A DNA stretch of 64,000 bases, from positions 2,108,001 to 2,172,000 of the forward strand of contig NZ_CP159833.1 of the NCBI RefSeq assembly GCF_047730175.1. Direction: 5' to 3'. Positions within the stretch are counted from its first letter, which is position 1; each line of letters opens with the position of its first letter. The notes below the pieces were generated by a model that did no database searches, was not told the origin of the DNA, and saw only the letters and a program-made list of their open reading frames with translations. Positions 49,049 to 57,264 of this stretch are shown here, in pieces. The position numbers and the translations under genes were made by a program. Origin of the DNA: Marifrigoribacter sp047730175. Its GTDB lineage: Bacteria > Bacteroidota > Bacteroidia > Flavobacteriales > Flavobacteriaceae.

Positions 49049-50005
49049 CTAAATTTTAATTATCACATTTCCTGTTTTTTCTCCACGGAGTACATATTCG
49101 TAAGCCAAAGCGATGTCTTCTAATAAATATTCTTGGTCTATTACGGGGTTAAATCTTTCTTTTTTCAAAAGCTCTATTATATAGGGTATGGTCTTTTCTG
49201 TTTTATATGGCGCAGGGAAGATTACTTTTTTATTACTTGAAACCGAAGTTGTTAATGCATACAATAGATTTTGAGAATAAGGCCCTAATTCCGAAGAGAT
49301 ATAAACACCTTTTTCCTTTAATAATGGCTTGCATTTTCCATATGTACTTTTACCAACAGCATCAAATATAAAATCATATTGTTCTTTACTTTTTGTAAAG
49401 TCTTCCTTGGTGTAATCATAAACTTTATCAGCGCCTAAAGATTTTATTAATATTAAATTTTTGGTATTACAAGTAGCTGTTATTTGGACATTATATTGCT
49501 TAACAAATTGTAAGAGCGCTGATCCAATTCCTCCAGTTGCTCCATTAATTAGAATATTTTGCCCAGATTGAATAGTCACTTTGTGGATAAAAGTATACGC
49601 ATAATGAGCTCCTTCTAAACTTGCAGCAGCTTGCTTATAATTAATGTTTTCTGGAATAAGAAATAAGTTTTTTTCTGTGGATGTTATATATTCAGCTTGT
49701 GATTCTGAACCTGTATCGTTAAAACCAAACACTTTATCATTAATCTTAAATGACTTGACTTCTTTACCTATAGCGACTACTTCTCCTGCAAAATCTGTCC
49801 CCAATATAATTTTTCTTGGCTTAAAAAAGCCTAAGACAAACCTCATGATAAAAGGTTTGGCGGTAAGATTTGCACAATCTGTCCTGTTGACCGTAGCAGC
49901 ATGAACCTTAATTAATATAGCATTGTCTTTTAGCGTTGGTTTTTCAATATCCTCGATTTTTATCTGATTTGATGAACCATATTTCCTGCGTATTGAGGCT
50001 TTCAT
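49049..50005 (-). CDS. medium-chain alcohol dehydrogenase/quinone oxidoreductase family protein
   Basis: A 318-residue MDR-family protein. It has 'MKASIRRKYGSSNQIKIEDI' at the start, an N-terminal GroES-like fold with 'VHAATVNRTDCANL' and 'ILGTDFAGEVVAIG', and a Rossmann motif 'NILINGATGGIGSALLQFVKQYN' (about residues 141-163). The zinc-ligand set of classical alcohol dehydrogenases is incomplete, so a zinc-free quinone oxidoreductase-like enzyme is more likely. Substrate unknown. The ATG at 50005 is preferred over an upstream start at 50029. It lies in the block bracketed by the 72-bp repeat. Confidence 0.88.
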   Translation of the reverse strand: MKASIRRKYGSSNQIKIEDIEKPTLKDNAILIKVHAATVNRTDCANLTAKPFIMRFVLGFFKPRKIILGTDFAGEVVAIGKEVKSFKINDKVFGFNDTGSESQAEYITSTEKNLFLIPENINYKQAAASLEGAHYAYTFIHKVTIQSGQNILINGATGGIGSALLQFVKQYNVQITATCNTKNLILIKSLGADKVYDYTKEDFTKSKEQYDFIFDAVGKSTYGKCKPLLKEKGVYISSELGPYSQNLLYALTTSVSSNKKVIFPAPYKTEKTIPYIIELLKKERFNPVIDQEYLLEDIALAYEYVLRGEKTGNVIIKI

Positions 50006-50180
50006 TTTTAGGTGTTTAGTTTGATACAACGGCTTTGTTTAACAAAATAAACGGCTATTGTATTTCATTTTTTTAAGATTCAAAGATAGATGATTATTTG
50101 TGCTAAGTTTAATTCTAGTTAACATCTATGACTACTGATTAGACTTTCATTTTTTTGTTTTAGTATAAGTTCAAGCGAGG

Positions 50181-51473
50181 CTATTCCAACAAATACGCTT
50201 TAAAATCCTCGTAAGTAGAAATTGTAGTTGCCACTTTATCTTTCCCCATTACAGATTGAATTTGTTGTGGTAAGGTTTGTTTTGTTTTGATGACATCTTC
50301 AACAACATCTAAAAATTTGGTTGGATGCGCTGTTTCTAAAAAGACACAATGCGCATTTGGATTCTGTTCTAAATAGGCTTTACAACCTAAATAGCCAACA
50401 GCTCCGTGTGGATCTGCAACATACTTATGATTGCTATAAATTTCTAACAAAGCTGCTTTAGTTTCATCATCAGAAAAACTAAACGAAGACACATTATCTT
50501 TTAAGGTTTCAAATTTATTTTTATAGATTTCTTGAATGCGAATAAAGTTACTTGGATCTCCAACATCCATTGCGTTACTTATGGTTTGTACGGATGGTTT
50601 CGGATTATACAACTGTGTCTTTAAATACTCAGTCACGACATTGTTTTCGTTATTTGATGCTATAAAATGCTTAATTGGTAAGCCTAATTGTTGTGCCATC
50701 ATACCTGCGCACAAATTTCCGAAATTTCCACTTGGCACTGAAAAGACAATGTCTTCATAGGTATTGTGCAAATTTTTGTAAGCAAACATAAAGTAAAACA
50801 ATTGCGGTAACCAACGTGCCACATTTATAGAATTAGCAGAGGTTAATTGCATGTTGCTTCTAAGGTTTTCATCTAAAAATGCGGTTTTAACCATAGCTTG
50901 ACAATCATCGAAAGTACCGTCAACTTCTAATGCACTAATATTTTGTCCGAGGGTAGTTAATTGCTTTTCTTGAATATCACTCACTTTTCCGTTAGGGTAT
51001 AGTATTACCACATTCACACCTTTAACTCCTAAGAAACCATTAGCTACAGCAGCACCTGTATCACCAGATGTTGCTACTAGCACAGTAACTTCATTGGTGT
51101 TGTTCTGGTTAAAATAACCTAAGCAGCGTGCCATAAATCGAGCGCCAACATCTTTAAACGCCATAGTGGGACCATGAAAGAGTTCTAAAGTTGAAATGTT
51201 TTCATTCAACTCCACAATAGGAAAATCAAATGATAGTGTTTCTTCTATAATGGTTTTTAAAATATCCTCTGGAATTTCTGGTGATACAAATTGCTTAATA
51301 GCTTCAAAGGCAATTTCAGAATGAGATAAATTATCAATATTCTCGAAAAATACTTTAGGCAAAGGCGTAATATATTCAGGGAAATATAATCCTTTATCTG
51401 GTGCTAATCCTTTTATAACTGCATCTTTAAAAGATACGTTAGGTGCTTTTTTATTTAAACTGTAATAATTCAT
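50181..51473 (-). CDS. thrC: threonine synthase
   Basis: A 430-residue fold-type II PLP enzyme that converts O-phosphohomoserine to threonine. The PLP lysine is in 'HGPTMAFKDVGARFMARCLG', and the phosphate-binding 'LVATSGDTGAAVANGFLG' and 'VPSGNFGNLCAGMMAQ' are intact. It begins MNYYSLNKKAPNVSF at 51473; a longer start at 51500 would add nine residues not usual for the family. It follows thrB by about 100 bases. The usual upstream thrA (aspartokinase-homoserine dehydrogenase) is absent from the window. Confidence 0.96.
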   Translation of the reverse strand: MNYYSLNKKAPNVSFKDAVIKGLAPDKGLYFPEYITPLPKVFFENIDNLSHSEIAFEAIKQFVSPEIPEDILKTIIEETLSFDFPIVELNENISTLELFHGPTMAFKDVGARFMARCLGYFNQNNTNEVTVLVATSGDTGAAVANGFLGVKGVNVVILYPNGKVSDIQEKQLTTLGQNISALEVDGTFDDCQAMVKTAFLDENLRSNMQLTSANSINVARWLPQLFYFMFAYKNLHNTYEDIVFSVPSGNFGNLCAGMMAQQLGLPIKHFIASNNENNVVTEYLKTQLYNPKPSVQTISNAMDVGDPSNFIRIQEIYKNKFETLKDNVSSFSFSDDETKAALLEIYSNHKYVADPHGAVGYLGCKAYLEQNPNAHCVFLETAHPTKFLDVVEDVIKTKQTLPQQIQSVMGKDKVATTISTYEDFKAYLLE

Positions 51474-51572
51474 TGTTTTTTTGTTTTGCCATGAAGTCAC
51501 TACTATTAAGTGTTTTACGAGCCTAATGTAATGCAGTGTGCTGTTTTTTTTTTAATTCGCAATAACATTTAC

Positions 51573-52493
51573 CTATAGAACCTTAACACCTTCTGTATTA
51601 ATTCTTGAGACGTACATATCAAATTCAATCCCAGTTTTTGAATACACTTTTTTTATTGCATCTCTCACATTATTAGCTGCTTCAATTCCTTCGCATAAAG
51701 AAAAAATAGAAGGTCCAGAGCCTGAAATTCCAGCACCTAAAGCTCCTGCGTTTAGTGCTTCATTTTTAACCTCGTTGTAATGTGGAATCAATTTACTTCT
51801 ATGTGGTTCTATAATTACATCATGTAGCGATTTTTGCATCAATTCGTAATTATTAGTATGCAAGCTATGAATCAAACTTCCAAAATTAGCCCACTGTGTA
51901 ATCGCATCTTGGAGCTTTACTTCTTTTGGAAGAATAGCCCTAGATTCAGCTGTTTTAATTTCTATTTGGGGGTAAATAATGGTTGCATATAAATTAGGTG
52001 GTGACGGAATTTGTAAGATTTCTAAAGGCATTAGGCTTTTAACTAAAGTAAAGCCTCCAAATAGGGACGGCGCTAAATTATCTGCATGTTCACATTTACT
52101 TGCTAACGCTTCACCTTTCATAGCAAATTGTGTTAATTCGGTTTTACTAAACGGCTTTCCTAAAAGCTCGTTCATCCCAAAAACACTGCCAACAGCACTG
52201 GCTGCACTACTACCAATACCGCTTCCAGGTTTAATTTTTTTGTGAATTTCAATTTCGAATCCATAATCAGGATTAATAGCGTTATACATAGCTAGAGCAG
52301 AAACTCCAGCAACATTTAATTCGGTTTCAAAGGGCAAATCGAACCCTTCGATTTTAGTTATTTTAACACCTTTTTTATCGACTTTTTTTATTACCATCTC
52401 ATCACCGACAGTATCTAAGCAAAAGCCTAACACGTCGAACCCGCAGGCTACATTAGCGACAGTCGCTGGTGAAAATATTTTTATTTCATTCAT
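51573..52493 (-). CDS. thrB: homoserine kinase
   Basis: A 306-residue GHMP kinase that phosphorylates homoserine for threonine synthesis. It begins MNEIKIFSPATVANVACGFD and contains the ATP-binding motif 'KPGSGIGSSAASAVG' (about residues 83-97) and the C-terminal 'AGALGAGISGSGPSIFSLC'. The ATG at 52493 fits the family; another ATG lies 6 bases upstream, and a frame open to 52739 is excluded because it runs through the divergent lrp. It is transcribed away from lrp, which may regulate it. Confidence 0.95.
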   Translation of the reverse strand: MNEIKIFSPATVANVACGFDVLGFCLDTVGDEMVIKKVDKKGVKITKIEGFDLPFETELNVAGVSALAMYNAINPDYGFEIEIHKKIKPGSGIGSSAASAVGSVFGMNELLGKPFSKTELTQFAMKGEALASKCEHADNLAPSLFGGFTLVKSLMPLEILQIPSPPNLYATIIYPQIEIKTAESRAILPKEVKLQDAITQWANFGSLIHSLHTNNYELMQKSLHDVIIEPHRSKLIPHYNEVKNEALNAGALGAGISGSGPSIFSLCEGIEAANNVRDAIKKVYSKTGIEFDMYVSRINTEGVKVL

Positions 52494-52583
52494 ATTCATT
52501 TGGAACTGTAGTAAATATGTGTTTAATTCTGCATATTTGATTATATTTGAACAAATATCATATAAAAGGTATATATGCACAAT

Positions 52584-52591
52584 TATATTTG
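52584..52591 (+). promoter_or_regulatory. -7 promoter element for lrp
   Basis: TATATTTG is an exact TAnnTTTG match, 39 bases upstream of the ATG at 52631. A second copy lies at 52542-52549. The region between lrp and thrB is AT-rich, as expected for an Lrp-type operator. Confidence 0.5.
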
Positions 52592-52630
52592 TCGAAATAT
52601 TATATAACCCAAAAAAGATTCGAAGATAGT

Positions 52631-53089
52631 ATGAAAAATGAAATAGATTCGAAAGATATTCAGATTTTAAGACTATTGCTGAATAATGCACGGCTATCAA
52701 ATAAAGAGATTGCTGCACAGATTGGAATTGCACAGTCAAGCACTCACGATAGAATTAAGAAATTAACCCAGAGAGGATATTTTAAAGGGGCATATGTCCA
52801 AATCGATCAAAAAAAACTGGATCTTAATATTGAGGTACTATTAGCAATTAAGTTAAACAAGCAACATCGTTCAATAATTGCAGATTTCAGAGAGAAAGCA
52901 TCTCAATTACCTGGTGTTATTCAATTATTTCATATGGCAGGCAATAATGATTTTATTTTGCACTTAGGAGTAAAAGATTCTGATGAGTTAAGGGGCTTTA
53001 TTCTCGACAGACTGTCTACTTTAGATTATATACAAAGCACTGAAACTACTATGGTTTTGCACAATGAAAGGGTGAATAATATTCTATAA
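52631..53089 (+). CDS. Lrp/AsnC family transcriptional regulator
   Basis: A 152-residue regulator. The N-terminal winged HTH contains 'LNNARLSNKEIAAQIGIAQSSTHDRIKKL', and the C-terminal RAM domain starts 'AYVQIDQKKLDLNIEVLLAIKL', with 'VIQLFHMAGNNDFILHLGVKDS'. Family members sense amino acids and form octamers that bend DNA. It stands divergent to thrB-thrC with about 137 bases between starts, so threonine or branched-chain amino-acid control is a reasonable guess. The ATG at 52631 gives the usual N-terminus. Confidence 0.93.
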   Translation: MKNEIDSKDIQILRLLLNNARLSNKEIAAQIGIAQSSTHDRIKKLTQRGYFKGAYVQIDQKKLDLNIEVLLAIKLNKQHRSIIADFREKASQLPGVIQLFHMAGNNDFILHLGVKDSDELRGFILDRLSTLDYIQSTETTMVLHNERVNNIL

Positions 53090-53128
53090 TATTTTTATAC
53101 GTTGTTATCAAATTGTATTCAGTGTATA

Positions 53129-54247
53129 TTAAAAATAATAATTCAAGCCAATATTTATAAAGCTACTATTTACTGTAAGAGGGATAACTTTCTCTCCTAC
53201 TGGAAAGCTTAAGTCATTGTCATACTCAGGGATATAATCAAATATAAGGCTAATGTCTTTTCCGTTATTTATAGTATACATAATTCCTGCTTTAGGCATC
53301 CATACTGGACTTCCACCGCTAATGTCGAATTCATTTCCAGCTACATTTCCTTTAAAATAATCACCAGAAATACCAATACCAACTCCTATGAATGGTTTTA
53401 TTTTTCCTTGTTTGTTAAAATAATAATCTGAACTAAAAACCAAACGATATGTGTTTACTGAAAAACTTGTTGGACTAATAGAATTTGAAAAACCTTCTTC
53501 ACTTCCAAAATTTGCGGAAGCTTCTATATTAAAATATAAATCACCTTGTAAATTCCCTAAAAAACTGGGTGTTGCTGCAACTCCTACTTTAAACCCAAAT
53601 TGACTCATATTTTTAGTGGAATTATTTTCAAAAAAACTAATAGATCTCAATCCAATTCCAGTACCTACAAAAACCTTGTACTCATCTGTATTAAATGTAT
53701 TTGCCTTGCTTAGCTCTTTTTCAGTAGGACTGAATTCACCATAACTACAGGCGTTATATTGATTGATTAGAGCTATTAGAACAGTTTCAGAAAGTGAAGG
53801 CACATTATAGATACTTTCTCGGATAGTATTACAATCTTCAAATAAAACGCTAAGCACTCCTCTTTCCACAAAACTTCTTTTTTTACTATCAATCATTTTA
53901 AAAACACCATCCTCTTTTGAAATTAGATATTTGTTTTTTTCGATTTGATACAAAGAAGCTTTTCCAGAAACTAGTTCATGTGCAAAAAAGTTCATTTCAT
54001 CAAAACTCTTTTTTTCAAAAGAACGATCATTTGCGGTGAATTTTTGAACTTGACTAAAAGTAAAATTTGATTTTTTATACTGATGTTTTACTTCTATGGT
54101 TTGTTGTTCAGATGTAACAGAAACTTTTCCATTAACAACAGAATTATTATTTAAAGTGACGGAACCAGATTTAAAAGTTTGCGCATTTATAGAAAAAAAA
54201 CTCATGATAAATAAAGCTGATAAAAATGTTTTGTAAGTCATTTTCAT
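53129..54247 (-). CDS. outer-membrane beta-barrel protein
   Basis: A 372-residue protein with a signal peptide (about residues 1-22, ending SINAQ). A first part (about 23-180) is of unknown fold. A C-terminal barrel follows, with alternating strands ('YKVFVGTGIGLRSISFF', 'IKPFIGVGIGISGDYF', 'GKDISLIFDYIPEYDN') and a terminal phenylalanine after 'INIGLNYYF', as expected for BAM-assembled barrels. The ligand is unknown. Its last 24 codons (stop included) are duplicated at 48241-48312. It has no terminator of its own and is followed closely by convergent lrp. Confidence 0.82.
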   Translation of the reverse strand: MKMTYKTFLSALFIMSFFSINAQTFKSGSVTLNNNSVVNGKVSVTSEQQTIEVKHQYKKSNFTFSQVQKFTANDRSFEKKSFDEMNFFAHELVSGKASLYQIEKNKYLISKEDGVFKMIDSKKRSFVERGVLSVLFEDCNTIRESIYNVPSLSETVLIALINQYNACSYGEFSPTEKELSKANTFNTDEYKVFVGTGIGLRSISFFENNSTKNMSQFGFKVGVAATPSFLGNLQGDLYFNIEASANFGSEEGFSNSISPTSFSVNTYRLVFSSDYYFNKQGKIKPFIGVGIGISGDYFKGNVAGNEFDISGGSPVWMPKAGIMYTINNGKDISLIFDYIPEYDNDLSFPVGEKVIPLTVNSSFINIGLNYYF

Positions 54248-54276
54248 ATTGAATAGATTAAGAATGATTAAAGAAA

Positions 54277-54816
54277 TTATTTGGTATCAGATCCCGGAGG
54301 ATATTTTGAAAGAATTTCACTTACGATGAGACGTATTTTTTCTTCTTTCTTTTCAATATTACTTGAAGTAACTAAGTTTGAAGTACCCATTCCTTGCCAA
54401 ACCAATTCTTTCGTTTTAGCATCAATTAAATCGATAAATAAAGTGCCTTCTGTTCGGCTTGATACATGGGGCGAATTAAATCCTCCATAATACCAAGGAT
54501 TCCATCCCCAACCAAATCCAAAATGGTTGTTATAAACGTCGACACGTTCTTTTTCTTTGGTGAAAATACTTATTAAAAGATCAGGAGTCTCAGACTTTGA
54601 CATTCCTTTGGTACTTAATTGACCATCAATAGATCTTAGAATTCTTTTTTTGTCTAAATCTGAAATTTTTGCTTTATCAATACCCGGTTTGTAAAAAGCA
54701 AAAGATTGATAAGAATTAAAATTGGCTTCACGATCAAAATCTGTTGCGACTCTTACTGAAGAGCAAGAGGTCAAGATAAAAACGAGCAATAGTGGTAGTA
54801 ATTTTAATGTTTTCAT
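54277..54816 (-). CDS. DUF4136 lipoprotein
   Basis: A 179-residue lipoprotein with the lipobox LTSC, C18 being the acylated cysteine. The DUF4136 domain is recognised from 'VATDFDREANFNSYQSFAFYKPG' at the start and 'EGTLFIDLIDAKTKELVWQGMGT' later, with an intervening G/W/Y-rich loop ('FGFGWGWNPWYYGGF'). Function unknown; such proteins sit in the periplasm or outer-membrane inner leaflet. It starts 4 bases after the hutU stop and precedes the outer-membrane barrel gene by 29 bases. Confidence 0.9.
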   Translation of the reverse strand: MKTLKLLPLLLVFILTSCSSVRVATDFDREANFNSYQSFAFYKPGIDKAKISDLDKKRILRSIDGQLSTKGMSKSETPDLLISIFTKEKERVDVYNNHFGFGWGWNPWYYGGFNSPHVSSRTEGTLFIDLIDAKTKELVWQGMGTSNLVTSSNIEKKEEKIRLIVSEILSKYPPGSDTK

Positions 54817-54820
54817 GGCA

Positions 54821-56806
54821 TTACATTTTATTAATTAAGTTATCATCAACAAAATTTGGAAGTGTAATTTGCAACATTGGGTTCTTTTTCATAGCACTTT
54901 TTATTGCGAAAATTGCTTCCTTATTTCGCGCCCAACTTCTTCTAGCAATACCATTATTAACATCCCAGAAAAGCATGGATTCTAGACGTCGTTGTGCGTC
55001 TTTACTACCATCAAGAACCATACCGAAACCACCATTAATCACTTCCCCCCAGCCAACACCACCACCGTTGTGGATACTTACCCAAGTGGCTCCTCTAAAA
55101 CTATCACCTATTACATTTTGTATCGCCATGTCAGCAGTAAAGCGACTTCCGTCGTAAATGTTTGAGGTTTCACGATAGGGTGAATCTGTCCCAGAAACAT
55201 CATGATGATCTCTCCCTAAAATAACCGTTTTAATTTTTCCTTCTGAAATAGCTTTATTAAAAGCACTTGCAATATTAATTCGGCCTTGAGCATCAGCATA
55301 CAAAATTCGAGCTTGAGAACCTACCACTAGATTATTCTCTTGCGCTCCTTTAATCCATTGAATATTATCTTGCATTTGCTGCTGAATTTCTTCAGGTGCC
55401 GTTTTAATCATTTCTTCTAAAACTTCGCAAGCAATTTTATCGGTTTTAGCTAAATCTTCTGGGTTTCCAGAGGCACAAACCCAACGGAAGGGTCCAAATC
55501 CATAATCGAAACACATAGGCCCCATAATATCTTGTACGTAACTTGAGTATTTGAAGTCGATACCATTTTCAGCCATGATATCAGCACCAGCTCTGGATGC
55601 TTCTAATAAAAATGCATTTCCATAATCGAAGAAATAAGTTCCTTTTGCAGTATGTTTATTTATAGCATCTGTATGTTTACGTAAACTTTTTTGTATTTCA
55701 ATTTTGAATTGATCTGGATCATTAGCCATCATTTCGTTGGCGTCTTCTAATGAAATTCCAACAGGGTAATATCCACCAGCCCAAGGATTATGAAGTGAAG
55801 TTTGATCACTTCCTAAATCGATGTGTACGCCTTCTTTATCAAAGGTTTCCCATACATCAACAATGTTTCCATCATACGCAATTGAAACAGTTTCTTGATT
55901 TGCTTTCGCTTCTTTTACACGCGTAGTTAAAGTATAAATATCTGAATATACTTCATCAACCCAACCTTGTGAATGCCTAGTTTCTGTTGCTTTTTTATTG
56001 ATTTCAGCACACACAGTAACACAACCAGCAATATTTCCTGCTTTTGGTTGAGCACCGCTCATCCCACCTAATCCTGAAGTAACAAATAAACCTCCTTTTG
56101 GACTTTTATTAATTTTTCTGAAACCATTTAACACTGTAATCGTTGTTCCATGAACAATCCCTTGAGGTCCAATATACATATAACTACCAGCAGTCATTTG
56201 TCCGTATTGACTTACTCCTAAAGCATTGAATTTTTCCCAATCATTGGGTTGTGAATAATTAGGAATCATCATCCCATTAGTAACCACAACTCGGGGTGCA
56301 TCTTTATGTGACGGAAATAAGCCAAGTGGATGACCTGAATAGACCACTAAGGTTTGTTCATCTGTCATTTGAGATAAATACATCATCACTACTAAGTATT
56401 GCGCCCAATTTTGGAACACAGCACCATTTCCTCCGTAGGTTATTAACTCATGAGGATGTTGTGCAACAGCATAATCTAAATTATTCTGAATCATTAACAT
56501 GATTGCTTTTGCTTGATTACATTCCCCTGGATATTCATCTATCGGACGCGCATATATTTTATAATCCGGACGGAAACGATACATGTAAATCCGGCCGTAT
56601 TTGTCTAACTCTTCTTTAAATTCTGGTAGGAGAGTAGCATGGTGTTTTGCATCAAAATAGCGAAGTGCATTCCGAAGGGCTAATTCTTTTTCAGCAGGAC
56701 TTAAAATATCTTTACGTTTAGGTGCATGATTAATGGATGGATCATACTTTTTTTCTTGAGGTAATATTGCTGGGATTCCTTGTAGTAATTGTTCAGAAAA
56801 TGTCAT
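54821..56806 (-). CDS. hutU: urocanate hydratase
   Basis: A 661-residue NAD-dependent lyase that converts urocanate to imidazolone propionate in histidine catabolism. Typical stretches include 'ELITYGGNGAVFQNWAQYL', 'YSGHPLGLFPSH', 'KGGLFVTSGLGGMSGAQPKAG', 'CFDYGFGPFRWVCASGNPEDL' and 'ILGRDHHDVSGTDSPYRETS'. It is somewhat longer than the 550-residue E. coli type, as in other Bacteroidota. No other hut gene is present; the DUF5522 mini-gene lies 31 bases upstream, and a DUF4136 lipoprotein follows 4 bases downstream. Confidence 0.96.
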   Translation of the reverse strand: MTFSEQLLQGIPAILPQEKKYDPSINHAPKRKDILSPAEKELALRNALRYFDAKHHATLLPEFKEELDKYGRIYMYRFRPDYKIYARPIDEYPGECNQAKAIMLMIQNNLDYAVAQHPHELITYGGNGAVFQNWAQYLVVMMYLSQMTDEQTLVVYSGHPLGLFPSHKDAPRVVVTNGMMIPNYSQPNDWEKFNALGVSQYGQMTAGSYMYIGPQGIVHGTTITVLNGFRKINKSPKGGLFVTSGLGGMSGAQPKAGNIAGCVTVCAEINKKATETRHSQGWVDEVYSDIYTLTTRVKEAKANQETVSIAYDGNIVDVWETFDKEGVHIDLGSDQTSLHNPWAGGYYPVGISLEDANEMMANDPDQFKIEIQKSLRKHTDAINKHTAKGTYFFDYGNAFLLEASRAGADIMAENGIDFKYSSYVQDIMGPMCFDYGFGPFRWVCASGNPEDLAKTDKIACEVLEEMIKTAPEEIQQQMQDNIQWIKGAQENNLVVGSQARILYADAQGRINIASAFNKAISEGKIKTVILGRDHHDVSGTDSPYRETSNIYDGSRFTADMAIQNVIGDSFRGATWVSIHNGGGVGWGEVINGGFGMVLDGSKDAQRRLESMLFWDVNNGIARRSWARNKEAIFAIKSAMKKNPMLQITLPNFVDDNLINKM

Positions 56807-56837
56807 GTCTATATCTATTCAGTAAAAATATTAATAA

Positions 56838-57014
56838 TTAGTTTCCTTTTTGAAGGTTTGTTTTTTTATCAAACCCATAAGGACAATGACGACATCCACT
56901 CTCACAACAATACCCTCTTTTTAAGTGATATTGTGCTGTGAAACATTTATAGCCTTCAGGAGTTAGGTAATAATCACCTTCTTCTAGCGCTATTTTTTTT
57001 TTGAAATAGGTCAT
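56838..57014 (-). CDS. DUF5522 cysteine-rich mini-protein
   Basis: A 58-residue protein read from ATG 57014 to TAA 56838. It begins MTYFKKKIALEEGDYYLTPEG and carries CCESGCRHCPYGF (about residues 36-48): four cysteines and a histidine that probably bind a metal or an iron-sulfur cluster. It matches the small DUF5522 family of Bacteroidota and Proteobacteria from memory of the motif. It is upstream of hutU on the same strand. It starts next to an A9 run, which is worth checking for errors. Confidence 0.8.
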   Translation of the reverse strand: MTYFKKKIALEEGDYYLTPEGYKCFTAQYHLKRGYCCESGCRHCPYGFDKKTNLQKGN

Positions 57015-57144
57015 GGTACAAAAATAACATTTTCTTATCTTTTTTGCTTGATTGTTTTAGTTAATAGATGGTTCTTAGGTAAAAATTTTAATGGTATTTC
57101 CATATGGCCTTTTATATTGATACGAAGTAAGGAGTATAAAAAGG

Positions 57145-57180
57145 AAAAAGACCTCAATTATTTAAAAAAGAGGTCTTTTT
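57145..57180. terminator. bidirectional terminator
   Basis: AAAAAGACCTC (57145-57155) and GAGGTCTTTTT (57170-57180) form an 11-bp perfect stem with a 14-base loop. It serves the surface protein gene on the minus strand (57265-59493) and can stop transcription from the other side too. The rest of the 57015-57264 gap holds nothing recognisable. Confidence 0.85.
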
Positions 57181-57264
57181 GGAAGTTAGTTAAACTTTTG
57201 TGATTCGATATTAATCATTAATTTATTACTGTTTTTTGATCAAGAGGTTGTATGTTTTTTTTGT

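Noticed and set aside
48241..53200. Insertion sequence or transposon with direct repeats
   Set aside because: No transposase or terminal inverted repeats; 72 bp is too long for a target-site duplication of a known insertion sequence.
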